Below are positions 17,010-23,946 of a stretch of 64,000 bases of DNA, piece after piece (position 1 is the first letter of the stretch; every line of letters starts with the position of its first letter). The stretch lies in the NCBI RefSeq assembly GCF_041897535.1, contig NZ_CP169218.1, forward strand, positions 1 to 64,000, in the 5' to 3' direction. The DNA is from Methylomicrobium lacus_A (GTDB taxonomy: Bacteria > Pseudomonadota > Gammaproteobacteria > Methylococcales > Methylomonadaceae). Under the pieces are notes generated by a model. That model saw nothing but the letters and a program-made list of their open reading frames with translations, had not been told where the DNA came from and ran no database searches. The translations under genes and the position numbers were made by a program.

Positions 17010-17324
17010 TTATAACTTTCAAAAAATGTTCTGTGACTGATTGTAGATGTTTTTATCAGGTTGGTAAAAAACTCAATAAATCAGCGGTCTTCAAGGGGGG
17101 CGCTTTCCGTATATCATCACGTACTATGAAGCTTAGCGAACGGTAAAGACCGAATGCCTGTCATTCGAATGAATAGAGTGATTGTCAGCAACGGATCGGT
17201 TTTTTTCGGCCAATCTTTTTCGGTTAACAAACTCCAGGAGTGCGAGACTACAATACCGGCAACACCCTATATTTTGAACGTTAACGTACAATTTTTTCCT
17301 AATTTTGTGTTTCTCCTTATAAGG

Positions 17325-18239
17325 TTAAAAAAATCCTTGTTTGCGCCAACGATCAAAGTGCGAGCCAGGATACTTTACGTATGAAGGAGTAGAAGACAAA
17401 TCGATGCCTAGTTCTAATGCTGCTTGTTTAATAGCATTGAGCTGTGTCATTGATCTCGATAATTCCACTGCTCTTCTTTTAAAAACATCTGATTCGGTAC
17501 CAACAGTTGCTTTTGCTGAGGGAGTGGAGAATTTATCTATAGGTAGAGATTCTTCTAAGTCACTTATTTCTGAAGGCATTTCATCCATTTTTCCTAAGGA
17601 ATAAATGCATTTTCCTAATGCCCAAAGAGATGAATCTACCGCTTTTAGTTGCTGTGGAGTTATGTTGGCTTCAGTTGGATAATACTCAACAACAACTTTC
17701 TGCCACCATTTTTGATAGTTGTGATAGTCTTCAATTGTTGGCTTTAAATTTTTGTTTTGCTTGTTGTGTACAAACAGATAGCTCAAGAAAACCCATCGAT
17801 CAATAATTGGAAATAATTCTGGCCGTAAGCAATGCAATAAAAACGCAGGGATAACGACTGATGACCATAAGTTAAATCGTCCTGCTGTTAAAACATTAAT
17901 CAAACTAGGATCGAAATAACTAATGGTGATGACGTTTTTTGCCCACGCAAAGAATTCCTGCGATTTCAAGATTCCTTCGTGCCGTGGCCCTAATGTATTT
18001 GGTTTTGGTCGCTCAACAGAGTAACGCTTACCGCTCACATTGATAAGCTCGGTACCTGCTTCGCTCAGTCTAACTTTACCGTCTTTCCATGCCAGCAGGC
18101 TTGAAAGAGCTTCACCTAATTCAATGGGTGATCTAGAATTTCTTACTCTATCAAGAAGATGAAAGTAAACCTCTAATGGGTATGTTTTGTCGTCAAAGCT
18201 TCCCGAAAAGCTATCAAGTAAATCACTAAACACAGTCAT
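17325..18239 (-). CDS. Unrecognised protein beside the restriction operon
   Basis: A 304-residue soluble protein that I cannot assign. The ATG at 18239 (MTVFSD) has a strong GGGGGAGG ribosome-binding site six bases before it and is preferred to the ATG nine codons upstream. The centre has FNLWSSVVIPAFLLHCLRPE followed by FPIIDRW, hydrophobic helices with a conserved-looking Pro-x-x-Asp. The C-terminal third is charged and ends in a YPGSHFDRWRKQ tail. There is no signal peptide or membrane segment. It reads in the same direction as hsdR but lies more than 300 bases from it. The setting, between a restriction island and a toxin pair, hints at a defence or stress role, nothing firmer. Confidence 0.55.
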   Translation of the reverse strand: MTVFSDLLDSFSGSFDDKTYPLEVYFHLLDRVRNSRSPIELGEALSSLLAWKDGKVRLSEAGTELINVSGKRYSVERPKPNTLGPRHEGILKSQEFFAWAKNVITISYFDPSLINVLTAGRFNLWSSVVIPAFLLHCLRPELFPIIDRWVFLSYLFVHNKQNKNLKPTIEDYHNYQKWWQKVVVEYYPTEANITPQQLKAVDSSLWALGKCIYSLGKMDEMPSEISDLEESLPIDKFSTPSAKATVGTESDVFKRRAVELSRSMTQLNAIKQAALELGIDLSSTPSYVKYPGSHFDRWRKQGFF

Positions 18240-18365
18240 TTTGCCTCCCCCTAAAACATCATTCACTCATTATGATTGTAAGTGAATGAATGATTTTTTA
18301 CAAGTGAAAATCCTATCACCTGCATATCAAGAGCTCCTTCTTTAAAACTCTCCCTTTTAAGTCTC

Positions 18366-18396
18366 TTGACAATGTACGGCAAATTGCCGCAATATA
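18366..18396 (+). promoter_or_regulatory. Promoter and operator of tacAT
   Basis: A TTGACA -35 element at 18366-18371 is followed by a weaker AT-rich -10 around 18390-18396. Between them is the dyad CGGCAAATTGCCG (18377-18389), perfect except for its central base. A TacA antitoxin dimer could bind there and block RNA polymerase. The start codon of tacA follows about 20 bases later. Confidence 0.6.
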
Positions 18397-18414
18397 GAAG
18401 GAGAGGTTATTCTT

Positions 18415-18705
18415 ATGAGAAACGATACCGCAAACAAAAATGCTCGACTGGAGGCACGAATTACGCCCGATATTCATGCCCTGATAAAGCGAGCCGCTGA
18501 ACTTCAGGGGCGGACATTATCCGATTTTGTCGTATCGGCAGCCCGCGATGCCGCGATACAAACCATTGAACAAACCGAGGTAATTAATTTATCTCAGGAA
18601 GATCAAATCCGTTTCGCCGAAGCGCTGATAAATCCCGCACCTTTAGCGCCGGCAATGGAACGAGCAATGGAAGCCCATAAGAAACTGGTAGGGTCTTTTG
18701 AGTGA
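18415..18705 (+). CDS. tacA: TacA-type (DUF1778) antitoxin
   Basis: A 96-residue antitoxin. The N-terminal ribbon-helix-helix (ARLEARITPDIHALIKRAAEL...LSDFVVSAARDAA) binds the operator in its own promoter. The C-terminal tail (residues about 60-96) would wrap around the acetyltransferase toxin. The gene has a GGAGAGG ribosome-binding site. Its end overlaps the toxin start by 8 bases, so the pair is translated together. Confidence 0.88.
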   Translation: MRNDTANKNARLEARITPDIHALIKRAAELQGRTLSDFVVSAARDAAIQTIEQTEVINLSQEDQIRFAEALINPAPLAPAMERAMEAHKKLVGSFE

Positions 18706-19213
18706 ACTTCCATTTACGATCGAGCCTCTCGGACAGCATGACCGCTCCGGTTTTTCATGCGGGAGAGATCCGCTCGACCATTATTTTGAACGCCAAGTTT
18801 CTCAGGATATTCGCCGCCGGATAACCGCTTGCTATGTCGCGGTTTGCAATGCTTCCAATCAAGTTGCCGGTTTTTATACGCTGTCCGCCGCGCAAATTTC
18901 CGTCACGCAATTACCGGATCGTTTCAAAAAGAATTTACCCCGCTATCCTTCTGTACCGGCGGTTAGGATCGGAAGGCTTGCGATCGATATAAAGTTTCAG
19001 GGGCAAGGGCTGGGAAGCACCCTGCTTATCAATGCCATTTATCGTTCTATACGCGCCGATATTGCCGCCTACGCCGTCATTGTGGACGCCAAAGATGACG
19101 CCGCTATCGCTTTCTATCGTCATCACGGCTTTTTGGACTTGAATGCGCAAGAGCGCACCCTGGTTGTGCCTCTGGCGCAATTTGCCAAGGCTTTTTCTTT
19201 GTTTGATGCTTGA
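18698..19213 (+). CDS. tacT: TacT-type GNAT acetyltransferase toxin
   Basis: A 171-residue GNAT-fold enzyme. TacT toxins acetylate the amino acid on charged tRNAs and stop translation. The acetyl-CoA loop is seen as RLAIDIKFQGQGLGSTLL, followed by an AFYRHHGF helix with the usual Tyr. The opening CGRDPLDHYFERQVSQD is typical of the family. The start is a TTG inside the end of tacA (frame LSELPF), the usual overlap for this pair. The length and motifs are complete. Confidence 0.87.
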   Translation: MSELPFTIEPLGQHDRSGFSCGRDPLDHYFERQVSQDIRRRITACYVAVCNASNQVAGFYTLSAAQISVTQLPDRFKKNLPRYPSVPAVRIGRLAIDIKFQGQGLGSTLLINAIYRSIRADIAAYAVIVDAKDDAAIAFYRHHGFLDLNAQERTLVVPLAQFAKAFSLFDA

Positions 19214-19224
19214 TGCAATCCGCA

Positions 19225-19770
19225 TCACTCCCGCAAACTTAGATAAAGCGTCGATCGTGCCACGTTGAGCAGCTTCGCCACATGCGCGGGGCTTTCCCCC
19301 TCCTCTATCAGTTTTTTCGCGTGTTTGACTTGTTGCGGTGTCAATTTGGGTTTCCGTCCCATCTTCACCCCCCGCGCTTGTGCTGCCGCCCTGCCCGCCT
19401 TAGTGCGTTCCTGAATTAAAGAGCGTTCCAGTTCCGCCAGTATCCCGATCATCTGCCACATCGCCCGACCGGTCGGGGTTTTTGTGTCGATGGATTCGGT
19501 CAGGGATTGAAACTGAATCTTGCGCTCTTTCAGATCGTCAAGGAAGCCGATGAGATCATGCAGCGACCGCCCGAGCCGGTCGAGCTTCCACACGATCAAG
19601 ACATCATCGGCATCGAGCGCGGCGAGGCATTTATTCAATTCAGGACGTTGCCGCTTTGCCCCGCTCGCTTTATCGACATAGATTTTTTGGCACCCTGCTT
19701 TTTTCAGAGCGTCGAGTTGCAAATCGGGATTCTGGTCATCGGTCGAGACTCGCGCATAGCCTATTTTCAT
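19225..19770 (-). CDS. Serine resolvase/invertase, Tn3/Tn402 resolvase type
   Basis: A 181-residue small serine recombinase. The catalytic Ser9 is in GYARVSTDDQ. The conserved VWKLDRLGRSLHDLI and the long E-helix (AELERSLIQERTKAG) follow, then a C-terminal helix-turn-helix (PAHVAKLLNVARSTLYLSL). It should resolve cointegrates or invert DNA between sites of the TGTCCG type. Candidate sites lie directly upstream of its start (19781-19862). It is convergent with tacT, and its promoter region faces merR across the site. Confidence 0.9.
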   Translation of the reverse strand: MKIGYARVSTDDQNPDLQLDALKKAGCQKIYVDKASGAKRQRPELNKCLAALDADDVLIVWKLDRLGRSLHDLIGFLDDLKERKIQFQSLTESIDTKTPTGRAMWQMIGILAELERSLIQERTKAGRAAAQARGVKMGRKPKLTPQQVKHAKKLIEEGESPAHVAKLLNVARSTLYLSLRE

Positions 19771-19780
19771 GCGCTTATTT

Positions 19781-19862
19781 TCGGACAGATTTATCGGACA
19801 TGCAAACCTTTGATTTTATGGAGGCAAACAATTGTCCGAAAAATCCAAATTTTTCGGACAAT
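19781..19862. other. res-like region with a 32-bp palindromic crossover site
   Basis: The core at 19831-19862 is a near-perfect dyad whose arms read ATTGTCCGAAAAAT and its complement. The inner 28 bp has the size of a serine-resolvase crossover site, with half-sites opening TGTCCG and a central dinucleotide CA. Two further CGGACA half-sites lie at 19782-19800, where accessory resolvase sites would be expected. It adjoins the resolvase gene at 19770. Confidence 0.55.
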
Positions 19863-19879
19863 GTTGTTTTATCTCGTGT

Positions 19880-20284
19880 TCATACAGTTTTCAGAAGGGC
19901 AAGGATAATCGGACATGAAACGGAATCAGAATTGCTCGCGCAGCCCTCGACCAAATCGGATAGGGCTGCTTCCATTACCCTGAGTCCTTCGATGCGCTCG
20001 TGTATCGAAACCAGTTTTCTCTGGGCGATTTCTTTAGCTTCTCGGCAATGCCGTCCATCTTCCAGACTCAACAATTCTGCAACCTCATCGAGCGTAAATC
20101 CGAGTTTCTGCCCTTGCTTGATAAACCGTATCCGCTGGGCGTCGCGCTCCGTGTAATGCCGGATGCCGTTGAATGGCTTTACGGGTTGTCTTAGCAAATG
20201 GCGGCGCTGATAAAATCGGATCGTTTCGACGTTAACCCCAGCCTCTTTTGCCAGTTCGCCAATCGAAAAAAATTTCTGTGTCAT
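19880..20284 (-). CDS. merR: Mercury-responsive regulator MerR
   Basis: A 134-residue MerR-family activator/repressor. The N-terminal winged helix is FSIGELAKEAGVNVETIRFYQRR. The three Hg(II)-binding cysteines are Cys80, Cys115 and Cys124, with the same 35- and 9-residue spacing as Tn501 MerR (82, 117, 126). It is divergent from merT across an operator with the 19-bp promoter spacer typical of mer. It should hold that promoter silent without mercury and untwist it when Hg(II) binds. Confidence 0.92.
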   Translation of the reverse strand: MTQKFFSIGELAKEAGVNVETIRFYQRRHLLRQPVKPFNGIRHYTERDAQRIRFIKQGQKLGFTLDEVAELLSLEDGRHCREAKEIAQRKLVSIHERIEGLRVMEAALSDLVEGCASNSDSVSCPIILALLKTV

Positions 20285-20288
20285 GGTC

Positions 20289-20319
20289 TTGCTCCGTACT
20301 TAAGTACGGATGTTATTTT
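20289..20319 (+). promoter_or_regulatory. mer operator-promoter
   Basis: The -35 TTGCTC (20289-20294) and -10 TATTTT (20314-20319) are 19 bp apart, the overlong spacer that MerR corrects. The spacer contains the perfect 16-bp palindrome CCGTACTTAAGTACGG (20294-20309). It drives merT-merP-orf71 to the right and merR to the left. Confidence 0.85.
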
Positions 20320-20348
20320 AAGCGCATTGACAGTCAAGAGGTATCGTC

Positions 20349-20687
20349 ATGAATTCCAAACAAACCCTGATCGCGAGCGTTCTCGCCGGAATCGGCGCAA
20401 GCCTGTGTTGCGTCGCTCCTTTAGTGTTGTTAAGCCTCGGCATTGGCGGCGCTTGGGTGGCGACGCTAACCGCCTTCGAGCCGTTGCGCCCAATTTTTCT
20501 AGGGTTAGCCGTGCTTTTTATCGGCTTATCATTTCACAAGCTCTATCTTGCAGCGCCTTTGTGCGAAGTCGGAAAACCCTGCGCCGATGAAGAAGTCATT
20601 CGCAAGCAGCGTTTCATCTTTTGGGGGGTGACGATCCCTTTATTAGGGCTGCTGGCATTTCCGTGGTTCGCCCCGTTGTTTTATTGA
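20349..20687 (+). CDS. merT: Mercuric ion transporter MerT
   Basis: A 112-residue inner-membrane protein with three predicted helices. It passes Hg(II) from MerP into the cytoplasm. The first helix carries the vicinal Cys20-Cys21 in GASLCCVAPL. The cytoplasmic loop carries the second pair, Cys72 and Cys78. The length is normal (about 116). It is first in an operon with merP and a GDCCVxC protein. No mercuric reductase gene follows. Confidence 0.9.
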   Translation: MNSKQTLIASVLAGIGASLCCVAPLVLLSLGIGGAWVATLTAFEPLRPIFLGLAVLFIGLSFHKLYLAAPLCEVGKPCADEEVIRKQRFIFWGVTIPLLGLLAFPWFAPLFY

Positions 20688-20697
20688 GGAAAATCCG

Positions 20698-20988
20698 ATG
20701 AAAACCAAAATCCTTCTATTATTTTTTGCGTTTGCCGTTACATCCGGTGCGGCTCTGGCCGCATCGCGCACAGTCACGCTCGATGTCCAGAACATGACCT
20801 GCGCCGTCTGTCCGATCACGGTCAAGAAAGCGCTCGAACACGTTTCCGGCGTCCAGCAAGTGATTGTCGCTTATGCGAGTAAAACCGCGACGGTCGAATT
20901 CGACGATGCAACAGCAACAACAGATCAATTAACCGAAGCCACAAAAAACGCGGGGTATCCGTCTTCGGTCAAGGCAGATAAAAAATGA
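20698..20988 (+). CDS. merP: Periplasmic mercury-binding protein MerP
   Basis: A 96-residue protein with a signal peptide (about 1-21, cleaved after ALAA) and one heavy-metal-associated domain. The metal-binding motif MTCAVC holds Cys35 and Cys38. It collects Hg(II) in the periplasm and hands it to MerT. The start is 10 bases after the merT stop, and the stop overlaps the next start. Confidence 0.92.
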   Translation: MKTKILLLFFAFAVTSGAALAASRTVTLDVQNMTCAVCPITVKKALEHVSGVQQVIVAYASKTATVEFDDATATTDQLTEATKNAGYPSSVKADKK

Positions 20989-21200
20989 GTACTGTGATTC
21001 TCGAATCGACCATTACGTGTCCGCACTGCGGTCATGCCGAAAAAGAGATCATGCCGACCGATGCCTGCCAGTTTTTCTATGATTGCAAGGCGTGCGGGGC
21101 TTTGCTGAAACCCAAGCAAGGGGATTGCTGCGTGTTTTGCTCCTATGGGTCGGTCAAATGTCCGCCGATCCAGCAACATAAATCCTGTTGCGCCGGATAG
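20985..21200 (+). CDS. GDCCVxC-type cysteine-rich mer-associated protein
   Basis: A 71-residue cytoplasmic protein with a zinc-ribbon-like start (CPHCGH...CKACG) and the signature GDCCVFCSYG, then a Cys-rich tail (HKSCCAG). Proteins with this GDCCVxC motif accompany mer genes, and in some bacteria the x-Cys position holds selenocysteine; here it is an ordinary TGC codon. It overlaps the merP stop by four bases. In the absence of merA it is the only intracellular candidate to receive the imported Hg(II). The biochemical role is not established. Confidence 0.75.
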   Translation: MSTVILESTITCPHCGHAEKEIMPTDACQFFYDCKACGALLKPKQGDCCVFCSYGSVKCPPIQQHKSCCAG

Positions 21201-21225
21201 GAAAAAACAACGGTTATCTGGCTAG

Positions 21226-21255
21226 TTGTCCGAAAAATCCTAATTTTTCGGACAA
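21226..21255. other. Second res-like palindrome, right edge of the mer cassette
   Basis: A near copy of the 19831 site, with arms TTGTCCGAAAAAT and its complement. The central dinucleotide is CT instead of CA. Together the two sites bracket merR-T-P-orf71 exactly. Confidence 0.55.
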
Positions 21256-21309
21256 TCGCCGGCTTTCCGTCAATCTAATTCGCCTTTGCGTGACTATTTC
21301 AAAAGTCTG

Positions 21310-21585
21310 CTACTGACCAAGATCGAATGTCGCGCGAACTTCATAGCCTACCCCGATGCGCTTCGGGGCGGATTGCCGGCGTTTGAGGGATTTTTGCACA
21401 TACTTGAGCGCTTCATCTTCATTGTCGACGATAGTCACCAGGGTGCGTCCTTTGCCGCCGATCCGTCCGTAAGTGATTTCCACGATCCAGTTCCCGAAGA
21501 GGTCCTGCCCATAGGCCAGTGAATAGGCGCGGTGAATATTGCGAGCGGGATCTCGCGCTTCAAGATAAGCGACCGGTGTCAGCAT
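21310..21585 (-). CDS. WGR-domain protein
   Basis: A 91-residue protein that is essentially one WGR domain (SLAYGQDLFGNWIVEITYGRIGGKGRTLV...DEALKYVQKSLKRR), a small DNA/RNA-contacting fold. In bacteria stand-alone WGR proteins are often encoded beside recombinases. Here the start overlaps the end of a resolvase gene by 7 bases, so they are co-translated. The WG(R/K) core appears as ITYGRIGG, a variant without the Trp. Its function in recombination is an inference from position. Confidence 0.75.
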   Translation of the reverse strand: MLTPVAYLEARDPARNIHRAYSLAYGQDLFGNWIVEITYGRIGGKGRTLVTIVDNEDEALKYVQKSLKRRQSAPKRIGVGYEVRATFDLGQ

Positions 21586-22160
21586 GGCTCGGTCTCCTGA
21601 ATCGCTCCCCTGCCCCCCGGCAGATGCCGGTATAGAGTGGAAGGTGCTACCTGGAGACGTTTGGCGACGTCTTCCATCGTCATATCAGGATCGGACAGCA
21701 TGGCCTTAGCTGCCGCAATGTCTTTGGCGGCCAAGGCCGATGGACGACCTCCTTTTTTGCCATGAGCCCGGGCCGCATCCAGACCGGCTTTCGTGCGTTC
21801 GCGGATGATAGAGCGTTCAAATTCAGCCAAAGCACCGAACACATGAAAGATCAATTTCCCGCCGGCGGTCGTGGTGTCGATCGCTTCAGTCAAAGAGCAT
21901 AGCCCAATACCGCGGCTCTCCAGTAACTCCACCGTTTCAATCAGTTGTTTCAGCGAGCGTGCCAAGCGGTCCAGTTTCCATACCACCAGACTATCCCCTG
22001 CCCTGAGAGAGTCCAGCGCTGCCCACAGCTCTGGCCGATCGCGTTGCGCCCCCGAGGATTTCTCCATAAATATCTTTTTACAGCCGGCCGTTCTGAGCGC
22101 ATCCAACTGCAGATTGGGATTCTGGTCATGCGTGGAAACGCGGACATAACCGACAAACAT
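21579..22160 (-). CDS. Serine resolvase/invertase, second copy
   Basis: A 193-residue small serine recombinase. Ser9 is in GYVRVSTHDQ, then VWKLDRLARSLKQLIE, the E-helix (AEFERSIIRERTKAG) and a C-terminal helix-turn-helix (MEDVAKRLQVAPSTLYRHL). It is clearly related to the enzyme at 19225-19770 but diverged, so it is not a recent duplicate. It forms an operon with the WGR gene. A dyad just upstream (22165-22202) may be its crossover site. Confidence 0.9.
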   Translation of the reverse strand: MFVGYVRVSTHDQNPNLQLDALRTAGCKKIFMEKSSGAQRDRPELWAALDSLRAGDSLVVWKLDRLARSLKQLIETVELLESRGIGLCSLTEAIDTTTAGGKLIFHVFGALAEFERSIIRERTKAGLDAARAHGKKGGRPSALAAKDIAAAKAMLSDPDMTMEDVAKRLQVAPSTLYRHLPGGRGAIQETEPC

Positions 22161-22164
22161 AAAG

Positions 22165-22202
22165 TCTCCGAAAACTCATCTGTAGTATGAATTATTCGGA
22201 GA
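22165..22202. other. Possible crossover site of the second resolvase
   Basis: Arms TCTCCGAA and TTCGGAGA are exact complements around 22 central bases, immediately upstream of the resolvase gene at 22160. Size and place fit a resolution site, but no accessory sites are evident. Confidence 0.35.
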
Positions 22203-22256
22203 TAGGTTTCAAGAGACAGTTTTAGGAAATTACGGGATAGCGGAAAACCAGATTTT

Positions 22257-22525
22257 TGTCATTTTCAGAAGTCGATTGCACAAAATGTCAAAAGTCGTGT
22301 GCACGACTTAAAATGACCTCATTCGGCAGTGCTATGATGAAGTAACCCCTATTCAACGACAGAAAATGTATCTAATTCCATGCCTAAACCTCATTTTTGT
22401 GCAGAGGAGTTTTAAGCATAAACCAGCACTGTGCAGAGGACTACTGATTTGTGATTGCTCAATAGTCCTCTGCACAACACGGTTCTAAGCCAATAAAATG
22501 GTGCAAACGACTTCTGAAAATGACA
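22257..22525. mobile_element. Tn402-like MITE, copy 1 (269 bp)
   Basis: It begins TGTCATTTTCAGAAGTCG and ends with the inverse of that sequence. This matches the 25-bp ends of the Tn402/Tn5053 family closely. A second internal repeat of GTCAAAAGTCGTGTGCAC form follows the left end, like the tandem TniA-binding repeats of that family. It is flanked on both sides by ATTTT, a 5-bp target duplication. It has no coding capacity. The inside holds a hairpin with 13-bp arms GTGCAGAGGACTA. Confidence 0.8.
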
Positions 22526-22530
22526 ATTTT

Positions 22531-22799
22531 TGTCATTTTCAGAAGTCGATTGCACAAAATGTCAAAAGTCGTGTGCACGACTTAAAATGACCTCATTCGG
22601 CAGTGCTATGATGAAGTAACCCCTATTCAACGACAGAAAATGTATCTAATTCCATGCCTAAACCTCATTTTTGTGCAGAGGAGTTTTAAGCATAAACCAG
22701 CACTGTGCAGAGGACTACTGATTTGTGATTGCTCAATAGTCCTCTGCACAACACGGTTCTAAGCCAATAAAATGGTGCAAACGACTTCTGAAAATGACA
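22531..22799. mobile_element. Tn402-like MITE, copy 2 (269 bp)
   Basis: Identical by eye to copy 1 over its whole length and in the same orientation, separated from it by ATTTT. The right flank is GCAGC, not ATTTT, and is followed by another Tn402-like end at 22805. Confidence 0.8.
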
Positions 22800-22804
22800 G
22801 CAGC

Positions 22805-22829
22805 TGTCATTTTCGGAAGTGAATCGATT
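22805..22829 (+). repeat. Diverged Tn402-like terminal repeat
   Basis: TGTCATTTTCGGAAGTGAAT shares the first 15 positions of the MITE ends with one change, then diverges. It may be the end of a larger, older element next to which the MITEs inserted. I find no partner end in the window. Confidence 0.45.
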
Positions 22830-22850
22830 TTATGTTTTTCCGCTTATCTG

Positions 22851-23006
22851 CTATTTTTTGAACCAGCGAATTATGGAATTAATAAGCGAAATTTCGCCGT
22901 CATTCTGCTTGACGTTGCGGGCTTTTAGGATGTCATCAATACGCCTAGAGGCTAAGTCCTTCATGACTTTAATTTTTTTTGCAATTTCTTCCTCAGAAGC
23001 GCTCAT
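22851..23006 (-). CDS. Small protein, fifth gene of the membrane operon
   Basis: A 51-residue product (MSASEEEIAKKIKVMKDLAS..., ending SIIRWFKK). It is helical and charged, with an amphipathic basic C-terminus. It lies below the usual ORF length cut-off. I call it because its ATG overlaps the end of the upstream gene by 14 bases, repeating the overlap pattern of this operon. It ends just before the MITE array. I know no family for it. Confidence 0.5.
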   Translation of the reverse strand: MSASEEEIAKKIKVMKDLASRRIDDILKARNVKQNDGEISLINSIIRWFKK

Positions 23007-23946
23007 TTAAAACCTCATAACTATAAAAGCTTTGTTGGAGAATCCTCTCTTTGAGCTTATAGTTGTCTTTTTCCTGTTGGCCTGTCTGGTCGTAAATGCG
23101 AACAAAAAAACGACAATTGTGATCTTTGCTCCAGTTTAATAAATCCTCGGTCTGTATAGAAAAAGCACGTGGCGAAATCTCACTATCAAATGTTATCTGC
23201 TGAATAGGCAGCAGAGATTGCTCTTCTTGACGATGGGGGAGTTTGCGATCACGTATAATGTATCCATTTGACTTTAATGCCACATCAAATATGTAATCTG
23301 GCTTGCCATTTGAAGCGACCCAACACGGCGGATATTCGGTTCCTCGTCCTCCTAGCCTTTGAGTAAGATTGAGGATCTGGCCTTTCAGGGTCTCATTTTC
23401 CTTTTCAAGGGTGCGTTTCTGGCTAATCAAATCTGTTGATTCATTTAATGCCTTTAGAGCAGACTTGACATCGCCAGGTGCAATTGGAGGGGTTTGATTT
23501 TTGGCAAACTCCTTCATCTCTTTACCAAGGATTGCATCTTGGGCTAGTTCTGCAGCAGAGGTTTGAGGTGAATTCTTGGCATTTTCTAAAAGTTTTTTTA
23601 GTTCTTTATAACTTTCAAGCTCGGCACGAAGTTTCTCAAGCTCACGCTTGACCACATCCAATTCCTTTGAGTTTTGGATAGCCATCCTGATCTCTTTAAA
23701 TTGTTCATCAATGGTTTGTGCATTAGGGAATGCCCGCCTGATTTCTTGAATTAAACGGGCTGTATCAACAGAATGCGCCCCGGAAACCTGAACAAGTGCT
23801 TTTATACGCTCTTCTTTAGAAAAGATGGTTGCACCAAGAGCCATCAAGATCGCAAACAAAATCAAAATCATGATCTCGGCCATCGTGAAGCCAAGAATAA
23901 GCCCGCGACGATAGGAGCGATCCTGTCGTGAATTGGTGTGCTGCAT
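22993..23946 (-). CDS. MotB/ExbD-like single-pass membrane protein with coiled coil
   Basis: A 317-residue protein of unknown family. A basic N-terminus precedes one membrane helix (about 17-40, LGFTMAEIMILILFAILMAL) with an acidic Glu24 at its start. That is where MotB, ExbD and ZorB carry the proton-binding Asp. A long coiled coil follows (about 45-195), then a C-terminal globular domain beginning YPPCWVASNGKPDYIF. The orientation would be N-in, with the coiled coil and globular domain in the periplasm. Its start shares one base with the stop of the MotA/TolQ-like gene, as expected for an ion-channel pair. The function is inferred, not recognised. Confidence 0.6.
   Translation of the reverse strand: MQHTNSRQDRSYRRGLILGFTMAEIMILILFAILMALGATIFSKEERIKALVQVSGAHSVDTARLIQEIRRAFPNAQTIDEQFKEIRMAIQNSKELDVVKRELEKLRAELESYKELKKLLENAKNSPQTSAAELAQDAILGKEMKEFAKNQTPPIAPGDVKSALKALNESTDLISQKRTLEKENETLKGQILNLTQRLGGRGTEYPPCWVASNGKPDYIFDVALKSNGYIIRDRKLPHRQEEQSLLPIQQITFDSEISPRAFSIQTEDLLNWSKDHNCRFFVRIYDQTGQQEKDNYKLKERILQQSFYSYEVLNERF

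Noticed and set aside
20985..21200. Selenoprotein in the mer cassette
   Set aside because: The GDCCVxC position is encoded by TGC, not TGA, so it is ordinary cysteine.
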